Of a stretch of 48,976 nucleotides of DNA, positions 1-10,687 are shown one piece after another. A program made the position numbers and the translations under genes. The notes under the pieces are model-generated. The model ran no database searches. It had not been told where the DNA came from and saw nothing but the letters and a program-made list of their open reading frames with translations. The number at the start of each line of letters is the position of its first letter. The stretch's first letter is position 1. The DNA is from Ophiosphaerella korrae (Eukaryota; Ascomycota; Dothideomycetes; Pleosporales; Phaeosphaeriaceae), in NCBI GenBank assembly GCA_028456385.1, contig JALNQF010000315.1, positions 1 through 48,976 of the forward strand. Reading direction: 5' to 3'.

Positions 1-1974
1 AGTAAGCTCTTTATAAGTAAGTAATTAGACTACTCTAGTAGCTAGCTAACTTACTAGACTTAAATCTAATTAAGAATGTATAGAGGCTCCTAAAATATAG
101 AGTTTAGAAGAAGTTCTTAATAATAAAAGAAGACCCTATTTATATAATTAAAGAGGAATAAAAGAGGATAAAGCTTTATAAGATTTAGAAGTATTACTTA
201 AATATAAGAGAGTATTGCGAAGTAGTCCTTAAGGCTTAGAGTAGCTATATACTATACTAAGCCTATTAAGTTTATATATAAAATATACTATATTTATAAT
301 AGATTTAATATAATTCTATAGCTTAAGTAGCTAAGCCTTACACTTATCTCTTTATATATATAGCTTATACTACCTAACTATAATTAAAATTAGAAAATTC
401 TAGAATCTACTATACTTAACTTCTTAGGTAAACTACTTGTCTATAAAATACTTACTATAGTACTATTTCTAAAAGATCCTTTTACAATAGGTATATAGTT
501 TATCTATCTCTAATAAGAAAGAGTAGGTTTTATAGTAATCCTAATGTTTAGGGTACTACCTTAAATATTCCTAATTAATAATTATAGCGATATAGCCCTT
601 TTAGACTATAATATTATAAAAGGTAAGGTTACTATAGCTAAAAACAATTTTGTAGTCTATCTTGTAGAGGGTAGTAAATATATTATAGTATAATAGTAGG
701 GTTTCTTTATAGAGTTATATAAGTTACTATTTATTAAAGTATACTTCTAACTTAAAAGGTCTACTACTAGTAGAACTAAGTTAACGCCTATTAATTATAA
801 AACTACTAGTAATTAAGCCTATTAGCGTGCTTTTAGGATACTTAATCTAACGTAGTTAACAAATATAATTCCCTAGCTTATCTAATATAATACTTCGTTT
901 ACTAGATAAAAGCTTCTCTTAGATCTCTTCTAGTATTTTACCCTTAACAAATTCTATAAGAATATTTTAGTACCTTCTCTCTTTATAAGTATCTAGTACC
1001 TTTAGTACTAGGATAGAAGTATAGTTATAAATAAATATTATACTTTTTACTTCTACTATATATAGGTCTAATCTAAGTTTTACTACTATATTTAAGCTAA
1101 TCTTAATAACCTTTTAACTAGAGTCTCTAGAACTACGTAAGACTACTACCTATATAATATCTTTACTAGAAGGACGTAGTACAAGGAAGGGTAAAGAGTT
1201 TTCTATTACTAAGGTATTCTTGTTAATTAATAGCTTAAAGAGAATATAGGTATTATTACTTATTATTAGAGATTGTAGGTAGACTTCTAAAGTAGTAAGG
1301 TAGGCGTAATAGGAACCTATAGACCTAGGCTATAAAGCTAAGAGTAGTATAGATAATTAGGGTAAGAGGTATACAGCGTATAAGTATAAATTTCCTAAGG
1401 CTATAGACTATAAGCAAGTAGTTAAAAAGAGCTAGGGTAAAACTACTACTTACTAGGAACTCTAAGTAGGTATCCTAGCTTAAATAAAAGACTAGACACA
1501 AGCGTAGAGATATTAATTTAGAGTTCTAGTTTACTATATAGGGATATAGCGCGCTATGTAAATCTAGGAAGAGCGTATAAACCTTAGATAGTAATTAGAT
1601 AAAGATAATAAAGGAAGATTACGTAAGAATATAAAAGAGAGAAGAGAAGAAAAGTAAAGAATAACGCTAAGTAGAATTACTTTAGGTACGTACTATTAAG
1701 ATAAGCCTTCTAATCTACTTTTATTTCCCTTTATATAGTAATAGTCTACGTACTAAAATATATTATAACTATACTATACTTAGCCCCTACTAAGTACTAA
1801 GTATATTATATAACCTACTAAGCAATTAATGTTATATAATACTAAACGCTATCTTACTATAGTATCTAGCGTAAGTAGAGTACTATAGGTCTAGGAAATA
1901 AGCATACTAAGGCTATCTTTAAAACCCTCCTAAAATTTCCTAAAACAAAGTAATACTCTAACTTTTTAGCTAAA
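1..1974. other. RIP-degraded stretch, no gene recognised
   Basis: This stretch has the same CpA/TpG-poor, TA-rich composition as the rest of the window and is presumably repeat-derived. One plus-strand frame at about 640-1130, and minus-strand frames, stay readable if TAG/TAA are taken as mutated Gln/Trp codons, but I recognise no domain in them. A frame at about 1370-1640 that is rich in Gln, Arg and Lys could be the N-terminal part of the transposase relic that follows. No terminal repeats or target duplications were found. Confidence 0.5.
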
Positions 1975-2314
1975 TATTAAAGAATACCTATAGATAGTAC
2001 TAGAATTTTTAGCTTTTAATAAGCTATTTTAATCCTATTATTACGTATAGTTTCTTACGTAACTATAGGTAATATATAAAGAAGCTAGTATTATACTTTA
2101 GTATCTATTAGTATACTTATTTTACTTTAACCTAATCGAAGAGTTCTTTATAGAGCTAAAGGCGTTTATCTAAAAAAACTAGAGTATATATAAGAGAGCG
2201 CCTAGGTAAGGATTTAAAGTGTTTCTTAGGTAGTATATTAACGTAGTAGGTGCAAGACAAGATAGTGCAAAAAGCTATTTTAAGTATACTAGTATTACTA
2301 TAGAAGAGCCTTAA
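1975..2314 (+). pseudogene. Tc1/mariner-type (DDE_3) transposase remnant, C-terminal part
   Basis: This is a relic of a cut-and-paste transposase of the Tc1/mariner DDE superfamily. The best block starts near 2126 and reads FNLIEEFFIELKAFI. It matches the third catalytic block of fungal DDE_3 transposases (usually D-x-NPIEE-F-AELK), with Pro changed to Leu as CCA to CTA predicts. After it, in the same frame, comes a segment with NVVGARQDSAK and then ITIEEP, which is typical of the C-terminus of this family. An upstream block near 1990 (IDSTRIFSF) fits the region before the second catalytic Asp but lies in another frame, so at least one indel is present. The second Asp motif itself is not visible. 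I could not define terminal inverted repeats, so the element borders are unknown. Confidence 0.65.
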
Positions 2315-3330
2315 AAAAGAACGTATATAACTTACTATTATAGTAGTTCTAAGTAGTAGAAAAACTTTACAAGCTTATATATTACGCGTAAAAAGCTTAG
2401 TTAGAGGTTTTAATACTAGTAGAAGATAGTACTTCGATCTATATACTATATACTATAATTAGTATTATTAATTACTAGGCTAACTATAAGTAAGGTAATA
2501 GTAAGAGCAAATAGTAAGAGTAAATAGCCTTTACCTACTAACTCTCTTACCTTATATTGCCTATCTCTTAGTCTACCTAGTACTACTCTTAACTCTAATC
2601 CTTTACTAGAATATCCCTCTATCTACTAGATACTAATAGCACTCGTGCTAGCTTTATAAGCGATTATCTAATTTAATCTATTACGTATATCTACTTACTA
2701 GATACCCTTAACGCTCCTCTAACTATGCTAAATACTCTCGTAGTAGCTCTAGCTATCTAAGGTCTATATTTTCCTATCTTCTAATACTTTCCTTACTAAT
2801 ACTACTACTAGCGCGGCCTTAGAGCATTATACTAATACCTAGTACTAGGATAGTCTTAGTAATACTAGCTTTAGTAATATATACCTCTAGCGTTATTACT
2901 AGCGCTTTTAGCTCTATAGAGACTTAAACACTATATAGCTCTTTACTTATTATACTAAGTCTACTAAAGCTAATAGCGCAAGTGTCTATATAAGTATAGT
3001 ATAGTAGTAGAATTACTCTTTTAATATTATAGTAGTCTAAGTAATTGTTAATAGGCCTCTAGTATAAATAACCTTATAATATACCTTCTAGGTTTGTCTT
3101 TTAGACGTAGCCTATAGTATATAGACGAGTCTACTATAAGATAATATTATTATCTAGCTAGCTACTATCTATAGCTATTAAGATAGTAAGCACTACCTCT
3201 TTAATAGTAAGTAGCCTCTCTTACTACCTCTTTATTTATAGTACTAACCTAACGTAAAGAAACGTCTACTTTAGTCTCTATAAGAACTTCTAAGGTAGTT
3301 AATAGTACCTTATTAACTAGTCGCTATATA
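2315..3330 (-). other. Unassigned stretch with a long degraded minus-strand frame
   Basis: About 1 kb without a recognised gene. On the minus strand, roughly 3316 down to 2684, one frame is readable over about 210 codons with only TAA/TAG interruptions, including stretches such as IDTCAISFSRLSII and LREYLAQLEERQGYL. I do not recognise the protein. Its phase differs from that of the Tad-like ORF1 ending just above, so it is either a frameshifted continuation of that element or something separate. No endonuclease or reverse transcriptase motif of a LINE ORF2 was seen. Confidence 0.3.
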
Positions 3331-3641
3331 TACCTAGCGTTTACTAGTATATATTATCTAATAATTAAGCTCCTCCTTTTACTAAGTATTTTTACTAAAG
3401 ATAGTTTAGGACTAACTATATTTAGCTTATAGGCAATAAAGATAATAAGTTAAAAGATTAAGTATATAAAGCTACAGCTTACTAACTTCTAGTAGAGAAT
3501 AATAGATAGTATACTTAAACTTAAGTATAGGGGTATTAGGTATATAAAATAACTACTACGCTTGCTATATACCTCTTAGCCTTAGTACTTTCTTTTTCTA
3601 CCTAGCGTTATAGGTACTTAGAGCCTACTAACTACGATAGA
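3331..3641 (-). pseudogene. Tad1-like LINE ORF1, 3' part (separated by element A)
   Basis: If Gypsy element A and one copy of its 5-bp target duplication are removed, the minus-strand ORF1 frame that ends at 10,688 continues here in phase from 3641 for about 100 codons, with only RIP-type stops. The segment is basic (KRRS..., GRKRKY) and follows the zinc-knuckle region, as expected for the C-terminal tail of a Tad-type ORF1 protein. The end is not defined, and I recognise no further domain here. The main evidence is the phase across the insertion and the flanking homology at 10,688-12,065. Confidence 0.4.
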
Positions 3642-3646
3642 TCTAC
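3642..3646. repeat. Target site duplication of element A (left copy)
   Basis: TCTAC lies directly before the 5' LTR of A and is repeated exactly at 10,683-10,687 directly after the 3' LTR. Five base pairs is the normal duplication for Ty3/Gypsy integrases. Confidence 0.9.
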
Positions 3647-4076
3647 TATTACAATAGTAACAAGAGAATTATAGATAGAACTAATTAGCCTTATAACTAA
3701 AAGATTAAGTTCTTATAAACGCGAGGAATACGAACTTAATTAGGAAACTATATATAATTAGGATACTTAAGGTAATCTATAATCTATAGACCCTTAGTAT
3801 TAATAGATTATAGATTAGAGTAATCTATAATCTACTATCCTTAGTAGTAGTAGATTAATAGATTAAGACAAGTATATAGTTAGTAATAATGCGCATTATT
3901 AGGATAGTATTAGTAATTTAATTATTAACTATAAGTAACAATATAAAGATAGTTGCAAAACATCTTCTATTATTTATAGCTTATTATAGATTATAATACA
4001 AGCTTTTGTTATTACCTTATAATCTACTAATACCTATCTAGGCTATTAGGAAGTCGACCCTAGTAAGCCTATAACA
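3647..4076 (+). repeat. Element A 5' LTR
   Basis: 430 bp, nearly identical to 10,254-10,682 apart from transitions. It starts TATTACA and ends CTATAACA, consistent with an original TGTTACA...TAACA. It holds inverted and direct copies of an AATCTATAATCTATAG-type word at about 3770-3870, a conserved GGATAGTATTAGTAATTTAA block and a TAGTTGCAAAACATCTTCTA block, both shared with the LTRs of B and partly with C. Confidence 0.93.
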
Positions 4077-4084
4077 CCTTACTA

Positions 4085-5270
4085 ATTTAGTTATTACGAG
4101 AAGTAAAGCGTAAGTAGCGCATAGTCTAGCTAATATAATAGTAGAAAGTTTAAAAAGTAAAGCCCTAAAGAGTAGTTATAAGTTAGATAGTACTATATAA
4201 GAAATAATTAAGGACTATATAAATAAACTAACTAATAATAAAAAAGATATAAAGATAGTAATTAAAGTACTAGAAACGTAAAATAAGAAACTACAAGACT
4301 ACTTAAAATAGAATAAAGTATAAATTAAAGCTATTATTAAAGGCTAGAACTAGATAGAGCTAATTACTTAACGACTAGAAATAAGTGTAATAAAGAAACT
4401 ACCTAAGATACTTATCCTTAAAAAGTTTAATAGAATAAGAGAGAAATTAAGACCTTTTATAGCGTTAGTATAACTCTAAATAGATATACAAGTACTATAC
4501 TTTAATATAGAAGAAAAGAAGGTAATATATATTAGACTACACTTTAAAGAAGACGCAATAAGATAGTATAAGCCCTTCTAGATAGACTATATAACGTATT
4601 CTCTAATAACCTAAAAAGATAAAATAAGAGCTATTTTTAGAAGTTATAAATACTTTACTAAATAAATAAGAGTAGTATTTAGAGATATAGATATTACCTA
4701 ATAAGCTAAAGAGAAACTTAAAAAGCTTATACAAAACAAGAGTATTCTAGAATATATATTACAATTTAAATAACTAAGCTAAAACATAGAATAGAATAAA
4801 TTAGCCCTTATATTACAATTTAAATAAAGACTAAACGTAAAAATTTAATATAAAATAATATATATAGAGAAACCTAGGATACTAGAAGCTCTAAAATAAT
4901 AGGTAATCTAAATTAATAATAACTTTTAAGAATAGAAAAAGAATAAGTATAGTAGCTAAACTAGAAACTAGGACACTAGAGACTCTATAATCCTTAACGC
5001 AAATAAGGATAGAAAGAGAAAGAAGAATAAAGACTTTATGTATTTTAACTATAGTAAGAAAGGCTACTACGCAAAAGACTACTAATTAAAGAAGAAAAAG
5101 GATATAGTATATTATAAATATAGAAAACTAGGATACTACGTAAAAGACTACAAAAGTAGAGACTATAAAAAAGATAAGGAAACTTAGTTAAAGATAATAG
5201 AGAAAAAAAAGGAAGTACTACAAGTATAGGCTAAACCTTAAGAAAAAGTAGCTAGGAGTAAAAAAATACA
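4085..5270 (+). pseudogene. gag: Gag of element A, with two degraded CCHC zinc knuckles
   Basis: The structural (capsid/nucleocapsid) protein of the retrotransposon. A readable frame begins just after the 5' LTR. The capsid-like block near 4420 reads LKKFNRIREKLRPF and continues to about 4900 in the manner of Ty3/Gypsy retrotrans_gag domains. Two zinc knuckles follow at about 5035-5160. Their spacing fits CX2CX4HX4C, but most Cys and His positions read as Tyr (YFNYSKKGYYAKDY, YYKYRKLGYYVKDY), the result expected from TGC/TGT to TAC/TAT and CAC to TAC changes. No clear stop separates gag from pol, so a single Gag-Pol polyprotein is possible. Confidence 0.85.
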
Positions 5271-6330
5271 ATACGTAATACTTTATTAGACCTTTTGTTA
5301 CAAAGACAACTACTATATATACCTTTCTAGTAAATAGAGAGTAGGATACTTCTTATAATAAAGAAATAAAGTAGTAGTAATAAAAGAAAGAATAAAAGTA
5401 TAGCTAGAAGAAATAGTATATGTAATAGATATACTAATAGAAGACTTAGAAAGGGAAGAGCCCTAGACCCTATTAATCTAGGCTAAAGGACTAGCACTAG
5501 ATAAAGAGACTACTACAGCTTCCTCTAAAGAACTACAAGAAAGTAAAAGATAGGTAAGTATAAGAAGTATAAAATACGCCTAGCTAGATATATATAGCTA
5601 TAATAGCTGTACGATAATAGATATAAAAGAATAAAATAAAGAATAGAAGTTTATTTAGAAATACTTACTAGTTATAAGTATAGAGGAAGCGTACAAAGAC
5701 TAGAAAGAACGCAATCCTAAAAAAATAAAGTTTACACTATTTTAAGAATAGATAAAGTAATACATAGTTATAGTAGGAAGGATACTTACCTAAAAAGAAT
5801 AGTAGTACCTTGTAAAAAAAACGTAATAGATTAATAAAGCCTATATACTAAGAGTACTAGTAACGTACTATATCCTAATAATAGAAATACCTAGTAAAGA
5901 TAAATATTAAGAAGGGGATAATAAAATAATAAACTCTAAACATCTAGTATATTTTAAAGTATTATAGATATTATACCTAGAAAAGAATTATATAATATAT
6001 AGAAACCCTAAGGTAAATAATAAAGTATAGCCTATAAGAAAAAGAGGCTATAACTATACAAGAGTAATTTTAGTAGAAGATATCTAAGGATAGAAAATAA
6101 TACTAAAAGAAGGTTACGTAGCAATAAGACCTAGACTAAAACTACCTAAGAAATACGTCTAAAGAAGACTATAGTATAAATACAAGTATAATAGATATCT
6201 AAAATATAAAGAATATAAACTTAAAATAAGGCTATAGCTCTAAGAAGATAGATAATTTACAAAAATACTAAAGTAAGAAAAGCTAGAAGGTATAAGAGGC
6301 CTATATATTACAAAGATAGGTACTTATTAA
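5271..6330 (+). pseudogene. Long linker between Gag knuckles and protease (element A)
   Basis: About 350 codons lie between the second zinc knuckle and the protease, in a continuous RIP-interrupted frame. They include a Tyr/Cys-rich segment (FCYKDNYYIYLSSKQ) and acidic, Lys-rich stretches. The same region occurs in copies B (about 17,380-18,480), C and D, so it belongs to the family rather than to this copy. I recognise no named domain. It is longer than the usual gag-to-protease gap of Ty3/Gypsy elements and may be an element-specific accessory domain. Confidence 0.55.
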
Positions 6331-8060
6331 AGAAAGAAAGTATAATTAATAATTAATAGTAGAGCTATAAGAAACTTTATATTAAAGAAGTTTATAGAAA
6401 TACAAGGAATATAGTATATAATAAAGAAATACCCTTAATAACTAAATATAATTAAAGGAAAACTATTTTAAGAACCTATTAGATTCGAAACAGTTCCCTC
6501 TACGCTAGAACTAAAAGAGATAATAATTAAGAATATAGTTATAGATATAACAATAATTAATAATAAATAAGATATAATACTAGGAATACTATAGTTACAA
6601 ATAACTAACCTACACATTAATTAGAGAATAGGAAAAATTAACTACTATAGAATAGATATGTTAAAGGCTAACATAAACACCTATAAGGGAGAATTCCTAA
6701 AAGAATATAAGAAATAGGAAAAACAGCTTATAGAACCTAAAGAGTACCTTCTAAAACACTAACTATAGGATTTAGCGATAGATCTAAAAAAAGATAAGAA
6801 CGTAGAATAGAGCCTAGTTTATAGAAAAACAAAAGAAGAATCTAAGATTAAATAAACGTTTATTAAAAACGTACTAAAGAAAAGATAAATATAAGAATAT
6901 AAGTCTTTAGTAGTATATAGACTTATATTTATAGACAAAAAGGGAATAAGTAATAAAAGACTTTACGTAGACTTTAGAAAAACTAACGCAATTATAAATA
7001 AGAACTAATACCCCTTACTACAAATAGACGTAATATAAGATAGACTATAGAAAGTAAGAATCTTTATAAAACTAGATATCTAGAACGCCTACTACTAGAT
7101 TAGAATTAAGAAAGGTAATAAATAGAAAATAGTATTTAGAACACAATATAGACTATATAAATACCTAGTTATACCCTTTAGCTTAATAAACGCACTAGTA
7201 GCCTTCTAAGAAAGAATAAATATAGTACTAAGAGAATACTTAGATATATTTACATTTATATACCTAGATAATATCCTTATATTCTTAGAAATAAAAGAAG
7301 AATATATATAGTATATATACAAAGTGCTAGAAAATCTAGTAGAAAGTAAATTATTCTTTAAAATAAGAAAATATAAATTCTATATAAAAGAAATAGACTT
7401 CCTTAGATTTATTATTAAACTAGGAAAAATCAAGATTAACCTAGAAAAAATTAGATTAATTAACGAATAGCTAATACCTAAGAACTTAAAGGAAGTACAA
7501 CAATTTTATAGCCTAGCTAACTTTTATAGAAAGTTAATAGTAGGATAGTCTAAAGATATAGAACTAATAATAAGACTTATAAAAAAGGATATACTATTTA
7601 AATAGATAAGAGAATACAATAAAGTATTTAATAAAATTAAAAAGAAGTTTATAGAAAACCTAGTTATTAGAATATACAACCTAGACCTACTAGTAATAGT
7701 AAAAACAGACGTATCTAACTTAGTCTATAGAATAGCACTAATATAAGAAGACCTAAAGACTAAGAAAGAATACTTAGTTAAATACTTCTCTAAAAAGATA
7801 AAAACAGTAGAACTTAACTACTAGATCTATAATAAAGAAATACTAGTAATCTATAAAGTATTTAAATAATAGAGAGTATACCTATAAAGAGTAAAATACT
7901 AAACAAAGGTCTATATAGACTATAGGAATCTTATAGGATTTATACTAAACAAAGGACTAATATAATAATATATAAGATAGTAGGAATTCCTATTAATATT
8001 TAATATAGAAATTATATATACAAAAGAGAAAGATAACTAATTTATAGACGCCTTTAGTAG
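6331..8060 (+). pseudogene. pol: Pol of element A: protease, reverse transcriptase, RNase H
   Basis: This part of pol processes the polyprotein and makes cDNA. The aspartic protease active site lies near 6351 as INSRAIRNF, the family's DSGA motif with Asp to Asn and Gly to Arg changes. Reverse transcriptase follows: KLDIQNAYYQIRI near 7070 (first catalytic Asp block) and YLDNILIF near 7261, the Y-x-DD box with the second Asp changed to Asn by RIP. The RT/RNase H connection FYRKLIV is near 7525. The RNase H block starts near 7690 with VIVKTDVSN and continues through YFSKKIKTVELNY, the usual order for Ty3/Gypsy. Stops are TAG/TAA where Gln or Trp is expected. Confidence 0.9.
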
Positions 8061-8269
8061 AAGACTAGACTTATAAAAAGAAGTAAGCGTTACTAGTATA
8101 GTTCTAGTTAAGAATAAGGAAGGATATTTAGTCCTAAATATACCTAAAATAGCCGCAACACTTAAAAGAACAAATAGTAAGCTAAATAAATAGATTTAGA
8201 AAATAACGCAAGAAGTATCTAAAGAAACAAAGAAACTAGAAATCTAAGAAGGATTAGTATAAGCCTATA

Positions 8270-9663
8270 GAAGAATATATATTCTAAAGAAAAACTAAAG
8301 AGAATTTATATAATAATTTTACAAATTACTAGTATATAGTTACTAAGGTATTAAAAAAATATTAGATAGACTACTATAAGACTATTATATTCTAAAAGCA
8401 AGATAACTAGTAATAGAAGTACTATAAGATTATATAGAATACTAAAGGAATAAGTATAGTAGATATGCACTATATAAGAAACTATAACTAGTAGAAGTAC
8501 TAGAATAACTATAGAGAGTTATTATAATAGACTTTAATATAAAGCTACCTAAGTTAAAAGACCTAATATTAGGAGTTAAGTATAATAGAATTTTAATAAT
8601 AGTAGATAAGCTTATAAAGTACTTATACTTTAAACTATATAGAGAAAAAAGTAGAATAGAAACTACTATACACTAGGTTTTAGGAACTATAATTAGTTAA
8701 TATAGACTACTAGACAAGATTATTATAGATAAAGATATAAGATTTATATTAAAACTATAGGGAACGATAATAGCACAATTAGGAATTAAATATATATTAT
8801 CTACTATATACTATCTATAAATAGATAAGTAATTAGAAAGAATAAACTAGATAGTAGAATAATACCTAAGATACTACCTTAATTACAACTAGAACAATTA
8901 GGTATAGTTACTACCTATAGTATAGTTAGTATACAACAGCGCAAAGAATATAATAATAGGAGTATTACTTTTTTTTATAAACTATAGATTTAACCCTAGT
9001 ATATATAGAATACTAAGACTAGAGATATCTTAGTCCTTAAAAAGAGAAAACTTTGCTAATAGACTTAAAAACATACACGATTAATTAAGACAAGATATAG
9101 AATTCCTATATAATTAAATAACAAAGTATTATAATAAGAAATATAAAGAGGGACCCTAATTTAAAAAGGGAGAAAAAGTATAGTTAGTATAAAAAAATAT
9201 TAAAAGTAAGAGACTAAGTTTAAAACTAGACTACGTTAAGATAAAACTATACAAAATAAAGAAAGAAGTTACGCTAGTTATATTTAAATTAAAGCTACTA
9301 AATAAAATAAAGATATACTTAACCTTCTACGTAGTACTACTTAAGATAGTACTATAAAACATAAAACTACTAGTATACAAAGTAGATACGTATAGAGAAT
9401 AAGAAGAATAAGAAGTTAAAGAAATCCTAGTATACTAGTTCTATAATAGCAGGAACTACTACCTAATAAAATAGATAGGTATAGATAAAAAAGGAGAACT
9501 ATAAGAAGAAATATAGGAACTAGAAAGTAACCTTAACTACCTTAAGAAACTAGAAAACTTCTAAAGTTAAAACCCTCTAGAACGCCTAGTAGTAAACTAA
9601 GAGAACTAAGAAAACTAATATTACTATTACTAAATAGAGAGACAATAGGAGCGCTTAACGTAG
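8270..9663 (+). pseudogene. pol: Pol of element A: integrase and chromodomain
   Basis: Integrase inserts the cDNA, and the chromodomain of chromoviruses steers it to marked chromatin. The HHCC zinc-binding region lies at about 8330-8450, with His and Cys read as Tyr (LLVYSYQGI..., DYIEYQRNKY). The catalytic core follows: VIIIDFNIKLPK near 8520 (first Asp), LIIVDKLIKY near 8590 and DKDIRFILKL near 8730 (second Asp region). The C-terminal part (YYNKKYKEGPQFKKGEKV near 9130) is typical of chromoviral integrases. A chromodomain at about 9410-9560 (KEILVYQFYNSRNYYLIKQ, then an ELE..NL segment) ends the polyprotein. The frame stops near 9663. Confidence 0.88.
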
Positions 9664-10239
9664 GACCTACTATAGCAACACTAAACGCCTTATCTAAGTC
9701 TAGCTTAGCTTCTAGAGCTACTAACTACTTAGCTAATTTCTTATTATTTAGCGCCTTTATCTTATAAAGACAAGAGAGACAAGCTTAATTCTCTACTAGC
9801 TTACTCTACGCAAGCTCTTAGATCTACTTACGCTTAGCTTTAGCCTCTACAATTTAAGATAGTAATTTCTCTTAAGTCTAGTTAATAGCTCTCTCTATTA
9901 TTATTAAGCCTAGATATAAGAATAAGTATAATAAATATATACTCTATAAGAAAGACACTAAATACGTTATAAGAGCTATAAACGTTTATATAAATATATA
10001 CCTTATAAGCTCTACTATTATTTGTAGAAACTATATAAGGAGAACACTTAGGATTTAACTTAGAAGAAGTATAACAAGAATAAGGAAACATTTTAACACT
10101 ATTACGCAACACGTAATTAGTAAGAAGATATTAACGTCGTATAGAAGAAGTAACTATAAGAAGTAATAAGGAACTAGAAATTAATAAAGAAAGTAGGCTA
10201 ATAACCTTAGCTCTAGGATAGATAAACAAGGACTTACCT
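9664..10239 (-). other. Element A 3' internal tail with an antisense open frame
   Basis: Between the end of pol and the polypurine tract lie about 575 bp with no sense-strand coding. On the minus strand 10,112-9,882 is free of stops for 76 codons, rare in this window, and the frame can be read on to about 9,700 with RIP-type stops. The matching tails of B (about 21,780-22,326) and D (about 46,680-47,250) give a similar minus-strand protein with shared stretches such as KVYIYINVYSSYN and ESYQL. I do not recognise it. It may be a real antisense accessory gene of this family, or a side effect of conserved non-coding sequence. Confidence 0.4.
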
Positions 10240-10253
10240 AGAGGAGGGGATAG
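10240..10253 (+). other. Polypurine tract of element A
   Basis: AGAGGAGGGGATAG directly abuts the 3' LTR and is the expected plus-strand primer. B has the near-identical AGAGGAGGAGATAG at 22,326-22,339. Confidence 0.85.
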
Positions 10254-10682
10254 TATTACAATAGTAACAAGAGAATTATAGATAGAACTAATTAGCCTTA
10301 TAACTAAAGGATTAAGTTCTTATAAATACAAGGAATACAAACTTAATTAAGAAACTACATATAATTAGGACACCTAAGGTAATCTATAATCTATAGACTC
10401 TTAGTATTAATAGATTATAGATTAGAGTAATCTATAATCTACTATCCTTAGTAGTAGTAAATTAATAAATTAAGATAAGTATATAGTTAGTAACAATGCG
10501 CATTATTAGGATAGTATTAGTAATTTAATTATTAACTACAAGTAATAATATAAAGATAGTTGCAAAATATCTTCTATTATTTATAGCTTATTGTAGATTA
10601 TAACACGAGCTTTTGTTATTACCTTATAATCTACTAATACTATCTAGGCTATTAGGAAGTTAACCCTAGTAAGCCCGTAACA
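10254..10682 (+). repeat. Element A 3' LTR
   Basis: 429 bp, paired with 3,647-4,076; differences are mostly C/T and G/A transitions. It ends CCCGTAACA and is followed at once by the TCTAC duplication. Confidence 0.93.
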
Positions 10683-10687
10683 TCTAC
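10683..10687. repeat. Target site duplication of element A (right copy)
   Basis: TCTAC, identical to 3,642-3,646. Confidence 0.9.

Larger units (their letters stand above)
3647..10682 (+). mobile_element. Element A: full-length Ty3/Gypsy chromovirus, RIP-mutated (7,036 bp)
   Basis: A complete LTR retrotransposon: two about 430-bp LTRs, then gag with two zinc knuckles, a long linker, protease, reverse transcriptase, RNase H, integrase and a C-terminal chromodomain, and a polypurine tract before the 3' LTR. The integrase-after-RNase H order and the chromodomain place it among the chromoviruses of Ty3/Gypsy. The LTRs begin TATTA, which is TGTTA after RIP, and end AACA. A perfect 5-bp duplication (TCTAC) flanks it. 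It inserted into ORF1 of a Tad-like LINE on the opposite strand. It is the best-preserved member of a family that also includes B, D and the deleted copy C. It cannot be active, because every domain carries several stops. Confidence 0.95.

Noticed and set aside
1..3641. LINE ORF2 (endonuclease/RT) downstream of the Tad-like ORF1
   Set aside because: I looked for the expected endonuclease and RT Asp-Asp motifs on the minus strand and could not find them.
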